From Hyphomicrobiales bacterium (lineage in GTDB: Bacteria; Pseudomonadota; Alphaproteobacteria; Rhizobiales; Rhizobiaceae): a stretch of 64,000 bases of DNA. Positions 16,083-25,293 of the stretch are shown piece after piece (positions within the stretch are counted from its first letter, which is position 1; each line of letters begins with the position of its first letter). A program made the position numbers and the translations under genes. The stretch spans positions 1 through 64,000 of the forward strand of contig UEIF01000038.1 of NCBI GenBank assembly GCA_900468805.1, read 5' to 3'. Under the pieces are notes generated by a model. That model saw only the letters and a list, made by a program, of their open reading frames with translations. It was not told where the DNA came from and ran no database searches.

Positions 16083-17941
16083 GCCTGTGCTTTCTGAAGA
16101 TGGATAGTAAAGCGTGTGCCGCACGCATTGCTTTCGACGTCGATGCGGCCACCGTAGTCGGAAATGATATCCTTGGAGATGACCAGCCCGAGGCCGAGGC
16201 CCTTTTCCTTCGAGGTGTTGAAGGGCGAAAAGAGTGAGCCGAGGATGTCTTCCGATATGCCGGGGCCGTTGTCTGCGACAGTCACCGTCACCGCGCTGTC
16301 CGTCTCCTCGCAGAAGATATCGACCTTTGCTCCCTCCCTGCCGTCCAGCGCTTCCAGTGCATTCTGGAAGAGGTTGATCAGCACCTGCTCCAGACGGATG
16401 CGGTTTCCACTCACCTTCAGATCAGCCGGCGGCAGCCTGATATCAAGCGCGTCGAGCCGGCCGGCAAAACGGCTGCGTAGCAACACGAGCGCGCCTTCGA
16501 TGACGGCCCGCAGTTCCACTGGCTCCGCCGCAGTCCGACCCTTGCGGGCAAAGGCTTTAAGCTCCTCGGTGATGGTTCCGATACGCTCCGTCAGGCCGGC
16601 AATCGCATCGAGATTGTCATCGGCCGAGCCCGGCTGCTGTCGTTTGAGGAAAGTGCGGGCATTGTCGGCATAGGCGCGGATGGTCGCCACCGGCTGATTG
16701 ATCTCGTGCGCCACGCCGGCAGCGACCTGCCCGAGGATCGCCAGGCGGTTTGCCTGCACAAGTTCCTGCTGAACCACCTGCAGCCTGGCTTCGGTCGCGC
16801 GGTGATCCGATATCTCCGCCTGCAGCCGGTCACGGGCGCGGCTGAGATCGTCCGTCCGCTCCAGCACCCGTCGCTCAAGCTCTTCTCGAGCGGCCCGCTC
16901 GGTCGCAATGCGCATGACGGCGACCTGGCGACGGCGCAGCAGGAAGGTCATGATCGCAAGCACCGGAATGAGGCCGGCCAACGTCAGTAACCGCCATTCG
17001 CGCACGGAAGAGGCGACCGGCGCTTGGGTCGGCACCAGATATTCGAGTTGCCATGAGGTCGAAGGCACTTCCGTGCGCAGCCGCAGGAACTCGCCCTCCC
17101 CGCCTCCCGGCAGGATGGCATGCACGATTGCCGCCCCGGGCCTCAGCGCCTGCCTCTCGACAATCGGCAAAGGCACCAGCGGCGCCTCGCCGAATTGCAG
17201 GCTGCTCCTGATCGCCGCGACGCTGTCCTGCGGCAGGAGTTTCGTTGTCATGAAGCGCCATGAGGGAAGACTGGTGATCAGCACGACCCCATGCTCATCG
17301 GTGACATAGGCCGGCCGGGCTGCGTCGCGCCAGTCGGATTCCAGCTGGTCGAACTCCATCTTGACGACGACGACGCCGAGCGGTGCCGCCGCATCCCCCA
17401 CCCGCCGGGAAATATAAAGACCGGGCTTGTTGCTGACATTGCCAAGAGCGAAATGCTCCGCCGTGCCCGTCTCCATCGCGCGGCGGAAATAATCACGGAA
17501 GGAATAGTCGTTGCCGACAAAGCTCAAGGGTTCCCGCCAGTTGCTGGAAGCAATCGCGATGCCGTTCTTGCCGGTCACATAAAGAACCGAGGCACGGGTG
17601 CCGGTAACGAGGCTCTCGAGCTTGCGGTCGAGCCCAATGACGGCGTCATTCCGTTCTGATGACAAAGCGTCACGCACCTGCTGGTCATCTGCAAGGAGGA
17701 GCGGCAGAGCCCGCGGCCCTTCGAGCACGGCGCGCAGCAACGCCACCTTGAGATTGGCATCCGTCTGCCCCTGATCCTCCAGTGCTGCAATGGCCTGAAG
17801 GCGGCCATAAATGCCGGCGCCATAAAGTGCCATTCCGATCAATACCGCAGCGAGCGCTACGAAGATCAGCCAGAAGGACCGGGCGCGCCGGCGTAGCTGT
17901 TCAGGCGTCAGGAAACGTTCGGATGCGGTCAGCTGGAGCAT
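16079..17941 (-). CDS. dctB: C4-dicarboxylate sensor histidine kinase DctB
   Basis: A 620-residue membrane sensor. Membrane helices at about residues 22-42 and 318-335 enclose a periplasmic double-PAS domain that binds succinate, fumarate or malate (SNWREPLSFVGNDYSFRDYFRRAM near 133-156). A coiled coil follows (about 345-395). The histidine box GVAHEINQPVATIRAYADN has the phospho-acceptor H412, followed by the ATPase boxes (RIRLEQVLINLFQNALEAL, DNGPGISEDILGSLFSPF, GLGLGLVISKDII). I start at the ATG at 17941, which gives the normal N-terminus. A DctD-type binding site lies directly upstream of this codon, so transcription of dctBD may itself be affected by DctD bound at dctA. Confidence 0.94.
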   Translation of the reverse strand: MLQLTASERFLTPEQLRRRARSFWLIFVALAAVLIGMALYGAGIYGRLQAIAALEDQGQTDANLKVALLRAVLEGPRALPLLLADDQQVRDALSSERNDAVIGLDRKLESLVTGTRASVLYVTGKNGIAIASSNWREPLSFVGNDYSFRDYFRRAMETGTAEHFALGNVSNKPGLYISRRVGDAAAPLGVVVVKMEFDQLESDWRDAARPAYVTDEHGVVLITSLPSWRFMTTKLLPQDSVAAIRSSLQFGEAPLVPLPIVERQALRPGAAIVHAILPGGGEGEFLRLRTEVPSTSWQLEYLVPTQAPVASSVREWRLLTLAGLIPVLAIMTFLLRRRQVAVMRIATERAAREELERRVLERTDDLSRARDRLQAEISDHRATEARLQVVQQELVQANRLAILGQVAAGVAHEINQPVATIRAYADNARTFLKRQQPGSADDNLDAIAGLTERIGTITEELKAFARKGRTAAEPVELRAVIEGALVLLRSRFAGRLDALDIRLPPADLKVSGNRIRLEQVLINLFQNALEALDGREGAKVDIFCEETDSAVTVTVADNGPGISEDILGSLFSPFNTSKEKGLGLGLVISKDIISDYGGRIDVESNACGTRFTIHLQKAQA

Positions 17942-17949
17942 GGCAACAT

Positions 17950-17967
17950 TGTGCATGTTTTCGCACG
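17950..17967 (+). promoter_or_regulatory. DctD upstream activating site 1 of dctA
   Basis: TGTGCATGTTTTCGCACG, an imperfect inverted repeat with half-sites GTGC and GCAC. It is nine bases from the dctB start codon. It matches the rhizobial DctD binding pattern known from dctA promoters. Confidence 0.75.
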
Positions 17968-17982
17968 ATCGGCAAATCAATT

Positions 17983-18000
17983 TGTGCGAAATTCCGCACC
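17983..18000 (+). promoter_or_regulatory. DctD upstream activating site 2 of dctA
   Basis: TGTGCGAAATTCCGCACC, a better inverted repeat than site 1. The centres of the two sites are 33 bases apart, about three helical turns, so both face the same side of the DNA, as in the tandem DctD sites of other rhizobia. Confidence 0.85.
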
Positions 18001-18062
18001 TTTGAACCGAATTCTCCATTGCGCCAATAATAATATCAAACACTTATCCCCATTTTGGAAAC

Positions 18063-18078
18063 TGGCACGCGCGTTGCA
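18063..18078 (+). promoter_or_regulatory. Sigma-54 (-24/-12) promoter of dctA
   Basis: TGGCACGCGCGTTGCA matches the consensus TGGCACG-N4-TTGC exactly. It lies about 70 bases after the second DctD site and 85 bases before the dctA ATG. Confidence 0.93.
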
Positions 18079-18162
18079 ATTCCGTACTTAGCAGTCGGGA
18101 GGCTGTTTGACCATCATGACTTGCCCGCCGCCTATTTGGCGCTCGGCATAGCGGAGGATACC

Positions 18163-19497
18163 ATGGATATCGCAATGAATGCCGCCGAAGCGCGCGGCAA
18201 AACTCCCTTTTACCGGCACCTCTATGTGCAGGTGCTTGCCGCCATCGCCGCCGGCATTCTGCTTGGCCATTTCTATCCTTCCCTCGGCGCTTCGCTGCAG
18301 CCGCTCGGAGATGCCTTCATCAAGCTCGTGCGCATGGTGATCGCGCCGGTCATTTTCCTGACTGTCACCACCGGCATTGCCGGAATGTCTGATCTCAAGA
18401 AGTTCGGCCGCGTGGTCGGCAAGGCGCTCGGTTATTTCCTCGTCTTCTCGACGCTGGCGCTTGTCGTCGGCCTCGTCGTTTCCAACGTGTTGCAGCCCGG
18501 CGCCGGCATGCATATCGATCCGGCGACGCTGGATACGAAGGCGGTCAACAATTATGCCGCCCAGGCCCATGACGCGACGATCGTCGGCTTCCTGATGAAC
18601 ATCATCCCGGATACGATCGTCGGCGCCTTCGCCAAAGGCGACATCCTGCAGGTGCTGTTCTTCTCGGTCGTCTTCGGCATCGCGCTCGGCTCCGTCGGCG
18701 AGCGCGGCAAACCGGTGCTCGACTTCTTCCAGGTTCTGACCGCTCCGGTCTTCCGCCTCGTCGCGATCCTGATGAAGTTCGCGCCGATCGGTGCCTTTGG
18801 CGCCATGGCCTTCACCATCGGTAAATATGGTATCGGCGCGATCGCCAACCTCGCCTTCCTGATCGGCACCTTCTATCTGACGTCGCTGCTCTTCGTGCTG
18901 GTCGTGCTCGGCGCAGTCGCCCGCTACAACGGCTTCTCCATCCTGGCGCTGCTCCGCTATATCAAGGAAGAACTGCTGCTGGTGCTCGGCACGTCGTCGT
19001 CGGAAGCCGCCCTGCCCGGTCTGATGAACAAGATGGAGCGCGCCGGCTGCAAGCGCTCGGTCGTCGGCCTCGTCATTCCGACCGGCTATTCCTTCAATCT
19101 CGATGGCACCAACATCTATATGACCCTGGCAGCGCTCTTCATCGCCCAGGCAACGGATACGCATCTGAGCTTCGGCGACCAGATCCTGCTGCTTCTGGTG
19201 GCCATGCTGAGCTCCAAGGGTGCCGCAGGTATCACCGGTGCCGGCTTCATCACGCTTGCCGCGACACTCTCGGTCGTCCCCTCGGTTCCGATCGCCGGCA
19301 TGGCGCTCATCCTCGGTATCGACCGCTTCATGTCGGAATGCCGGGCACTGACGAACCTTGTCGGCAATGCGGTTGCAACCATCGTCGTCGCCCGCTGGGA
19401 AAACGAACTCGACCAGACCCGTTTTGCCGCCGCGATGGCGGGCGACCTGCGGGATGAGAGCGATCTGCTTGCCCTGGCGGCACAGCCCGCCGAATAG
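18163..19497 (+). CDS. dctA: C4-dicarboxylate transport protein DctA
   Basis: A 444-residue proton- or sodium-coupled carrier of the DAACS family that imports succinate, fumarate and malate; it is essential for symbiotic nitrogen fixation in the rhizobia where it was studied. Family motifs are present in order: IKLVRMVIAPVIFLTVTTGI, the serine-rich loop LVLGTSSSEAALPGLM, GLVIPTGYSFNLDGTNIYMT, and SSKGAAGITGAGFITLAATL, plus FMSECRALTNLVGNAVATIV. The ATG at 18163 has a GGAGG site and gives the standard length; the frame is open further upstream but that part contains the promoter. It is divergent from dctBD, the classical arrangement, and followed by a strong terminator. Confidence 0.96.
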   Translation: MDIAMNAAEARGKTPFYRHLYVQVLAAIAAGILLGHFYPSLGASLQPLGDAFIKLVRMVIAPVIFLTVTTGIAGMSDLKKFGRVVGKALGYFLVFSTLALVVGLVVSNVLQPGAGMHIDPATLDTKAVNNYAAQAHDATIVGFLMNIIPDTIVGAFAKGDILQVLFFSVVFGIALGSVGERGKPVLDFFQVLTAPVFRLVAILMKFAPIGAFGAMAFTIGKYGIGAIANLAFLIGTFYLTSLLFVLVVLGAVARYNGFSILALLRYIKEELLLVLGTSSSEAALPGLMNKMERAGCKRSVVGLVIPTGYSFNLDGTNIYMTLAALFIAQATDTHLSFGDQILLLLVAMLSSKGAAGITGAGFITLAATLSVVPSVPIAGMALILGIDRFMSECRALTNLVGNAVATIVVARWENELDQTRFAAAMAGDLRDESDLLALAAQPAE

Positions 19498-19510
19498 GCA
19501 CTGACAAGAC

Positions 19511-19550
19511 AAATCCGCCGCCAATCATACGATCGGCGGCGGATTTTTTG
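19511..19550 (+). terminator. Rho-independent terminator of dctA
   Basis: An 11-bp perfect stem (AATCCGCCGCC at 19512-19522 with GGCGGCGGATT at 19535-19545) runs into a T tract. Because of A residues on its left side it may also stop leftward transcripts arriving from the ABC operon. Confidence 0.9.
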
Positions 19551-19596
19551 ATTTCGACGGTCCGGGACACGCCCAGCCGCCAGTAATCTCTCCGAA

Positions 19597-20670
19597 TCAA
19601 AGCGCGAGACCGGTGCCTCGGTCGAAGATATGAACCTGTTCGCTGGCGATATTGGCCTCGAAACGGGCGCCGTAGCGGGCAGCATAAGCTCCATCCACTA
19701 CGGCAGTTACAGATTGGCCGGCAAGATCGAAGACGACATGCGTCTGGGCGCCGGTCGGCTCGACGAGCAGGGTCTGCCCGGCAAGCACGTTTCCCTCTTT
19801 GCCATCAGGCGTCAGATGCTCGGGGCGCAGGCCGACAGTCACCGCCTGCCCGGGACGGACCTTGCGGTCCGAAGCGATGCGGATGGCAGTTCCATCCGAA
19901 AGACGCGCGGCCGGCTGACCGTTTTCGCCGTCCACCGTGCCGTCGAGCATATTCATCGCCGGCGATCCGATGAATGCGGCAACGAAGAGGTTGGCCGGTT
20001 TCCTGTAAAGTTCGAGCGGCGTACCTTGCTGCTCCACCCTACCCTGATTGAGCACGACGATACGGTCGGCAAGCGTCATCGCCTCGATCTGGTCGTGCGT
20101 GACATAGATCGAGGTTGTCCTGACCTTCTGGTGCAACGTCTTGATTTCCGAGCGCATCTGCACACGCAGCTTGGCATCGAGGTTGGACAGCGGCTCATCG
20201 AACAGGAAGACGGCAGGGTTTCGCACGATAGCGCGGCCCATGGCGACACGCTGGCGCTGGCCGCCGGAAAGCTGGGCCGGCTTGCGGTCGAGAAGCTGGG
20301 CGAGATCCAGCATTCGGGCGGCCTCGGCGACGCGGGCCTCGATCTGCGGTTTCCCCACACCGGCGAGCTTCAGATTGAAACCCATATTTTCCGCGACCGT
20401 CATATGCGGATAGAGCGCGTAGGACTGGAAGACCATGGCGATGTTGCGTTCGCGGGGCGTCATGCCGTTGACGACAGCGCCGCCGATCGCGATCTCGCCG
20501 TCCGTGATCTCCTCCAGGCCGGCGATCATCCGCAGCAGCGTCGATTTTCCACAGCCGGACGGTCCGACGAGGGCGACGAACTCCCCATCCTCGATGTCAA
20601 GCGAAATGCCGTGGATGACGTCGACGGCGCCATAGGCCTTGCGAATATCGTTCAGTGAAACAGATGCCAT
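19597..20670 (-). CDS. CUT1 sugar ABC transporter ATPase (MsmK/UgpC type)
   Basis: A 357-residue ATP-binding subunit. The Walker A motif GPSGCGKST is near residue 38, the ABC signature LSGGQRQRVAMGRAI near 134, and Walker B VFLFDEPLSNLDAKLR follows. The C-terminal third is the regulatory OB-fold domain of MalK-type proteins (GLRPEHL, and LVEPTGAQTHVVFDLAGQ). It energises import through the two permeases encoded upstream. A GGAGGTG site precedes the ATG at 20670, 23 bases after the MalG-like gene. Such ATPases sometimes serve several transporters. The operon reads leftward: binding protein, two permeases, ATPase. Confidence 0.92.
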   Translation of the reverse strand: MASVSLNDIRKAYGAVDVIHGISLDIEDGEFVALVGPSGCGKSTLLRMIAGLEEITDGEIAIGGAVVNGMTPRERNIAMVFQSYALYPHMTVAENMGFNLKLAGVGKPQIEARVAEAARMLDLAQLLDRKPAQLSGGQRQRVAMGRAIVRNPAVFLFDEPLSNLDAKLRVQMRSEIKTLHQKVRTTSIYVTHDQIEAMTLADRIVVLNQGRVEQQGTPLELYRKPANLFVAAFIGSPAMNMLDGTVDGENGQPAARLSDGTAIRIASDRKVRPGQAVTVGLRPEHLTPDGKEGNVLAGQTLLVEPTGAQTHVVFDLAGQSVTAVVDGAYAARYGARFEANIASEQVHIFDRGTGLAL

Positions 20671-20693
20671 GATAACACCTCCAATGGCTCGGC

Positions 20694-21542
20694 TCAGGAC
20701 TTCACGGCACCGGCAGTCAATCCGGCGATGATGTGTCTCTGGGCGACGAAAAAGACGATGATGGTCGGCAGGATGGTGAGCGTGATGAAGGCCAGCACCA
20801 GTTGCCACTCCGTGCCATATTCGCCGCGATAGACCATGATGCCGAGCGGCCAGGGATATTTGGATTCCGAGTTCAGCATGATCAGCGGCAGGATGTAGCT
20901 GTTCCAGCTGCCGACGAAGGAGATAATGCTGACGGTGGCGACGATCGGGCGGGAAAGCGGCAGCGAGATATGCCAGAAGAAGCGCAGATAACCGCAACCG
21001 TCGACAAAGGCTGCCTGGAACAATTCTTCCGGGAGATTGCGGAAATAATTGCGAAATAGCAGGATGCTCATGCCGAGACCGAAGGCCACCTGCGGCAGCA
21101 CCACCCCCCAATAGGTATTCAGCAGGCCGAGATCGCGGATGCGGATGAAGAGCGGCAGGATCGCAGTCGCCGCCGGAAACATCAGCCCGAGCAGGAAATA
21201 ATTGAGCAGGAAGGACGAGCCGAAGAAGCGGACATGGGCAAAGGCGAAAGCCGCCATGGACGAGACGATCAGCGTCAGAAGCACGGTGAGGGCTGCAATG
21301 ACAAGCGAATTGCCGATCTGCAGCCAGTAACGTTCGCCGAAGAGAATGTCCGTGTAGTTCGACCATTGCCATTCCATCGGCAGGCCGAACGGGTTGGTGC
21401 GCAGGTCGCCCAGAGTCTTGAAGCCGCCGAGCGCGGTCGTCAGCAGCGGCACAAGCACGATCGCCGCGATCAGGCTGAGCGATACGTAGAGATAGATGCG
21501 GGTGGACGTGCTCATGCGGATGGAAGAGCTCATATCAGTCAT
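20694..21542 (-). CDS. CUT1 sugar ABC transporter permease, MalG-like
   Basis: A 282-residue inner-membrane protein with six predicted helices, the first at about residues 17-37. The EAA loop that contacts the ATPase reads EELFQAAFVDGCGYLRFFWHISLPLSRP near residue 175. A conserved LRTNPFGLPMEWQWSNYTDI follows the first helix. It overlaps the preceding permease gene by eight bases, showing coupled expression. The start at 21542 is the first ATG; an internal ATG eight codons later would remove little. It forms a heterodimer with the MalF-like protein. Confidence 0.9.
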   Translation of the reverse strand: MTDMSSSIRMSTSTRIYLYVSLSLIAAIVLVPLLTTALGGFKTLGDLRTNPFGLPMEWQWSNYTDILFGERYWLQIGNSLVIAALTVLLTLIVSSMAAFAFAHVRFFGSSFLLNYFLLGLMFPAATAILPLFIRIRDLGLLNTYWGVVLPQVAFGLGMSILLFRNYFRNLPEELFQAAFVDGCGYLRFFWHISLPLSRPIVATVSIISFVGSWNSYILPLIMLNSESKYPWPLGIMVYRGEYGTEWQLVLAFITLTILPTIIVFFVAQRHIIAGLTAGAVKS

Positions 21543-22473
21543 GGCGCATGAATATCCTTTTGTAACCGAAGGCGAGCGTCACGCAGATGACGAAGAGCAC
21601 GACGCCGACGGCGCTGCCAAGGCCGACCTGCATGCGCATGACGCCATAGGTGTAGAGGAAGGTGACCATCGTCTGGGTGGAGTTGGACGGCCCGCCGCCG
21701 GTCAGCGGCATGATCATGTCGAAGAGCTGCAGCGAGCCGACGACGGCAAAGAAGATGGAGAGACGCAGGGTTGAACCGAGCAGCGGCAGCGTGACGTAGC
21801 GGAATTTCTGCCAGCCGGTGGCGCCGTCGATTTCGGCCGCCTCCAGCACGCTCTTGTCGACGGATTGGAGGCCGGCGATGAACAGCATCATGTGAAAGCC
21901 GAAATATTTCCAGACGATGACCCCGAGCACCGCATAGATCGCCACGTCCTTGTCGGCGAGCACGTAAGGGTTGGCGAAGCCGAAGAAGTTGGAAATGGCG
22001 GCAAACAGGCCGTAGTCGCCGTCATAGACGAAGCGCCAGATGAGGCCTGCGGCCACGTCCGCCAGCACATAGGGCAGGAAGAAGATCAGACGATAGCCGA
22101 CGACCCCCGGAATGCGGTGGGCAAGCATGGTGGCCAGCCAGATGGCGAGCGGCACCTGGATGCAGATCGAGATGACGATGATCAGGCCGTTATTGACCAG
22201 CGCCTGGGTGAAAGCTGCATTGCGGAATAGAACCTGGAAATTGCGGAGCGCGATGAACTCGGTCGGCGTGCCGTAGCCGTTCCACTTGTAAAGGCTGTAC
22301 CAAGCCGCCTCGCCCATCGGCATGATGACGAAGAGCGTGAAGAGCAGCAGCGCCGGCGGCAGAAAGAGCAGCAGCACCGTCAGCCGGTCGTGCGCGACCG
22401 AACTCCTGCTGTTTGCGGCTCGTCTTGCCGGCCTTGCGGCACTCGATGTCGGTAGGACTGAAATATTCGCCAT
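21535..22473 (-). CDS. CUT1 sugar ABC transporter permease, MalF-like
   Basis: A 312-residue permease with six predicted helices; the first is LTVLLLFLPPALLLFTLFVI at about residues 31-50, after a cytoplasmic tail rich in Ala, Arg and Ser. The EAA loop is VLEAAEIDGATGWQKFRYVTLPLL. GGGPSNSTQTMVTFLYTYG is the usual stretch between the last helices. I start at the ATG at 22473, since a longer frame would run into the hairpin that follows the binding-protein gene. Lies 81 bases downstream of that gene. Confidence 0.9.
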   Translation of the reverse strand: MANISVLPTSSAARPARRAANSRSSVAHDRLTVLLLFLPPALLLFTLFVIMPMGEAAWYSLYKWNGYGTPTEFIALRNFQVLFRNAAFTQALVNNGLIIVISICIQVPLAIWLATMLAHRIPGVVGYRLIFFLPYVLADVAAGLIWRFVYDGDYGLFAAISNFFGFANPYVLADKDVAIYAVLGVIVWKYFGFHMMLFIAGLQSVDKSVLEAAEIDGATGWQKFRYVTLPLLGSTLRLSIFFAVVGSLQLFDMIMPLTGGGPSNSTQTMVTFLYTYGVMRMQVGLGSAVGVVLFVICVTLAFGYKRIFMRHD

Positions 22474-22505
22474 GTTCCTGCTTTCGTATCTCGTCGGCAG
22501 CAATG

Positions 22506-22535
22506 CCGGCGCTCCGCTTCTGGCGAGAGCGCCGG
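22506..22535 (-). other. Stem-loop between binding-protein and permease genes
   Basis: CCGGCGCTC at 22506-22514 pairs perfectly with GAGCGCCGG at 22527-22535. No T run follows on the leftward strand, so it is more likely a 3' stabiliser or partial attenuator that raises binding-protein mRNA than a full terminator. Confidence 0.65.
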
Positions 22536-22554
22536 GAAGGTCTGCGGGCGCTGG

Positions 22555-23859
22555 TTATTGCTCCAGTTCGAAAGCGTCCTGGATCATCTGGGCGCCGTCC
22601 TTGGAATTCATCTGTCCGGAGACGATTTCCACCGACACGTCGTTGACGACACGGCCGACGGCCGCACCGAGATCCTGGTCGAAAAAGTTCTGATGCCAGG
22701 TGGAACCCGCAAGCTGTTTTGCCGATTCGGCAAGCAGCGGGTTGGTGACGCCGTCATCGGCGCCAGCGGCAACGGGTAGAAGCATGCCCAATTTGGCCAT
22801 CGCCCGCTCGTTCTCCGCATTCGTCAGGAAAGCGAGGAAATCGATCGCTTCCTTCGATGCCTTCTTGGTGACGGCCCAGCCGTTCAAGCCGCCGAGCGTA
22901 TCGGTTGGCTTGCCGGCACCGCCTTCGACCGTCGGGAAAGCGAAGCGGCCGATATTGTCGGGTGCGAGACCCTTGCCGTCGCCGGCATTCTTGCGCTGGT
23001 TGGCCTCCGTCGCTTCAAAGCCAAGGATGATTGCAGCCTTGCCGTCACCGAAAACGCCAAGCGCCTGCGGCCAGCTCGAACCGAGATAGCCGGGCTGGAA
23101 AGGTTCGAGCTTGCCGAGTTCGGCAAGATCGTCACCGGCCTTGATGATCGACGGATCGAGGAAACCTTCGCCTTCGCCGTTCTTGGCGGCTTCGAAGACC
23201 TTCTGTCCGCCTTCCCGCATGACGAGATAGCTCCAGTAAAAGTGGATAGGCCACTTCTCGCCGCCACCGCCCGCGATCGGCACGATACCGGCCGCCTTGA
23301 TCTTCTTCACCGTGGCGAGAAAATCGGCCCAGTTCTTGATGTCCTCGGCTTTGACGCCGGCCTTGGCAAACAGCGCCTTGTTGTAGAAGAAGCTGACCAG
23401 CCCGACCTTGTAGGGGATCGCCCAGGTCTTGCTGTCGAAGGTCAGGCCGTCGACCGAAGCCGGGGTATAGGCAGTGCGCAATTTGCCGCCATCGGCGTCG
23501 AGAGCCGTCGTCACGTCCTGGAGCGCGCCCGTCTCGGACTGCTGCTTCAAGACGCCGCCGCCCCAGCTGAAAAAGAAATCCGGCACGTCATCAGACTGCA
23601 GCAATGTCGGAAGCTTGGCCTTGAAGGCCTCGTTTTCGAGGAACTGCATCTGGATGTCGACGTCGGGATGCTGGGCTTCGTACTTCTTGACGATCTCCTC
23701 CCAGGCCGCGACGTTTTTCGGATCGAGTTCGAGATGCAGCCACTTGACCACCGTCGTCGCGGAAGCAGCACCCGCTCCTGCCAACAACATGCCGGCCGTT
23801 ACGGCCATGGATACGATCCGTCTGCCGCCGAAGGTGGCGTTCTTCAACATAAAATTCAT
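22555..23859 (-). CDS. CUT1 sugar ABC transporter substrate-binding protein
   Basis: A 434-residue periplasmic binding protein of the extracellular solute-binding family 1. A Sec signal peptide occupies about residues 1-34, with basic residues, the core IVSMAVTAGMLLAGAGAA, and cleavage after ASA. The mature part has TTVVKWLHLELDPKN, WEEIVKKYEAQHPDVDIQMQF and the family motif DFFFSWGGGVLKQQ. A GGGAGGA site precedes the ATG at 23859, so an in-frame longer start is unlikely. It heads the leftward transporter operon. The ligand is probably a sugar or glycoside, judged from the transporter class and the downstream ROK, Gfo/Idh and ThuA genes. Confidence 0.9.
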   Translation of the reverse strand: MNFMLKNATFGGRRIVSMAVTAGMLLAGAGAASATTVVKWLHLELDPKNVAAWEEIVKKYEAQHPDVDIQMQFLENEAFKAKLPTLLQSDDVPDFFFSWGGGVLKQQSETGALQDVTTALDADGGKLRTAYTPASVDGLTFDSKTWAIPYKVGLVSFFYNKALFAKAGVKAEDIKNWADFLATVKKIKAAGIVPIAGGGGEKWPIHFYWSYLVMREGGQKVFEAAKNGEGEGFLDPSIIKAGDDLAELGKLEPFQPGYLGSSWPQALGVFGDGKAAIILGFEATEANQRKNAGDGKGLAPDNIGRFAFPTVEGGAGKPTDTLGGLNGWAVTKKASKEAIDFLAFLTNAENERAMAKLGMLLPVAAGADDGVTNPLLAESAKQLAGSTWHQNFFDQDLGAAVGRVVNDVSVEIVSGQMNSKDGAQMIQDAFELEQ

Positions 23860-24062
23860 GATTTTCCTCCCAGGGGCCATGTCCTCACAATTTTTCCCCT
23901 ATGCGGATTAATTCAACGGAGCTTTTGCCCGATGTCAACCCAACTGCCGTATTTTTCGTCAAATTCGCTTGACAGCCATCCGCACTTGCCTGTTATTTAT
24001 TTCGTAACCCGTTAAAAATATTGGGGCACCTGCTCCAACAAATTGATGCCTGGCTCGTTTTC
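23860..24062. promoter_or_regulatory. Divergent promoter region of the thu-like locus
   Basis: About 200 bases between the transporter operon and the ROK regulator gene. A rightward promoter candidate is TTGACA at 23969-23974 with TTATTT at 23993-23998, an 18-base spacer. AT-rich stretches near 23992-24024 (TTATTTATTTCGTAAC and GTTAAAAATATT) look like half-sites of a ROK-type operator. Confidence 0.45.
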
Positions 24063-25262
24063 ATGAAGACTGCAGATCCCGAACTAATGCGTGCGATCAA
24101 CCGCTTGAACGTGCTGGACACGATCCGGCGTCATGGTCCGATCTCTCGTATCCAGATCAGCGAGCGTACGGAGCTTTCGACGACGACGGTTTCCGCCATC
24201 ACGGCCTCGTTGCTCGACGACGGGCTAATTCTGCCGCGTCATGAGGGCGATATCCGCAATGAAGCCGTGCGTGGAAGGCCTCGCGTGATGCTGGAGCTCA
24301 ATCCGGATGCCGCCCGCGTGGTTGGAGCCAAGATCGCGGCCAGCCGCATGGTTTTCGCCGTCACCAATTTCCGTGGAGACGTGCTCTCCAAGCTGACGCT
24401 GCCGATCCGCATCGATCGTCAGCCGATCGCTGTCATTGCCGACCTGATCGAGGATGCCGTGCGGCGTTGCGTCGTGGATATCGGCCTGTCGCTCGATGAT
24501 ATTGACAGCATCTGTCTGGCACTTCCCGGCGTTATCGAGCACCGTACCGGCCATATTCGATCGAGCCCGATCTTCCGCGACGTCAATATTGATTTTGCTG
24601 CAGAAATGTCGGCTCGCCTGTCGACTCCGACGATCATCGAGAGCGATGCGCATGCCATCACGCTCGGCCATCACTGGTTCGGCAAGGCTCGTGATCTGGA
24701 AGACATGGTGTTGATTTCGCTGGAGCAGACGCTCGGCCTCGGCGTGCTGCACGACAACCAGCTTTTCCGCGGCGCCGGCGGCCTCAGCCACAATCTGGGC
24801 GATCTCGTTCTCGGCATGGGCCAGCAAGGTGTGGTTCGCCTTTCCAGCCAGGCCGGCGAAAGTGCAATCCTCGGCGAGCAGCAGGCCGATGGCCGGTTTG
24901 CCGAAGCGGTGCGTCTTGGCCGCGGCATGACCCATGTAAAGGCGATGATCCAGGCCGATGACGACCAGTTGATCAGCGCGGCCATGCGGGCCGGCGAAGC
25001 GGTGGGGCTGACCATCGCCAATATCGTCACCTTGTTTGCGCCGCCGCGGGTTATTCTCGTCGGCTCGTCGCTTGCTCTCGGCGAGCCTTTCCTCAACAGC
25101 CTGCGCGATGCCTATGCACTCGCCATTCCGCCCTCGCTCAAGGGCGTCAGTGAACTCGTCTTTGACGATTCGACCGACGATTTCTGGGCGCAGGGTGCCG
25201 CCGCCGTCGCCCTTTACGAACTCTATGAATCGCCCTGGAGCACCACCGGGCCGGCGCTTTAA
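24063..25262 (+). CDS. ROK-family transcriptional regulator (NagC/XylR type)
   Basis: A 399-residue repressor. A winged helix-turn-helix occupies about residues 9-65 (INRLNVLDTIRRHGPISRIQISERTELSTTTVSAITASLLDDG). It is followed by a ROK sugar-kinase-like domain with LALPGVIEHRTGHIRSSPIF and ESDAHAITLGHHWFGKARDLEDMVLISLEQTLGLGVL. The usual zinc motif CxCGxxGC and the catalytic DLGG of true kinases are absent, so it binds but probably does not phosphorylate a sugar. I start at the ATG at 24063; a TTG at 24021 is less likely. It is divergent from the transporter operon and 31 bases from the dehydrogenase gene, so it most likely controls both. Confidence 0.88.
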   Translation: MKTADPELMRAINRLNVLDTIRRHGPISRIQISERTELSTTTVSAITASLLDDGLILPRHEGDIRNEAVRGRPRVMLELNPDAARVVGAKIAASRMVFAVTNFRGDVLSKLTLPIRIDRQPIAVIADLIEDAVRRCVVDIGLSLDDIDSICLALPGVIEHRTGHIRSSPIFRDVNIDFAAEMSARLSTPTIIESDAHAITLGHHWFGKARDLEDMVLISLEQTLGLGVLHDNQLFRGAGGLSHNLGDLVLGMGQQGVVRLSSQAGESAILGEQQADGRFAEAVRLGRGMTHVKAMIQADDDQLISAAMRAGEAVGLTIANIVTLFAPPRVILVGSSLALGEPFLNSLRDAYALAIPPSLKGVSELVFDDSTDDFWAQGAAAVALYELYESPWSTTGPAL

Positions 25263-25293
25263 CGTCAGAAATCAATATTTACGGGAGGATATG

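Noticed and set aside
18088..19524. 478-codon open frame opposite dctA
   Set aside because: It mirrors dctA codon bias; product is charged repeats without family features.
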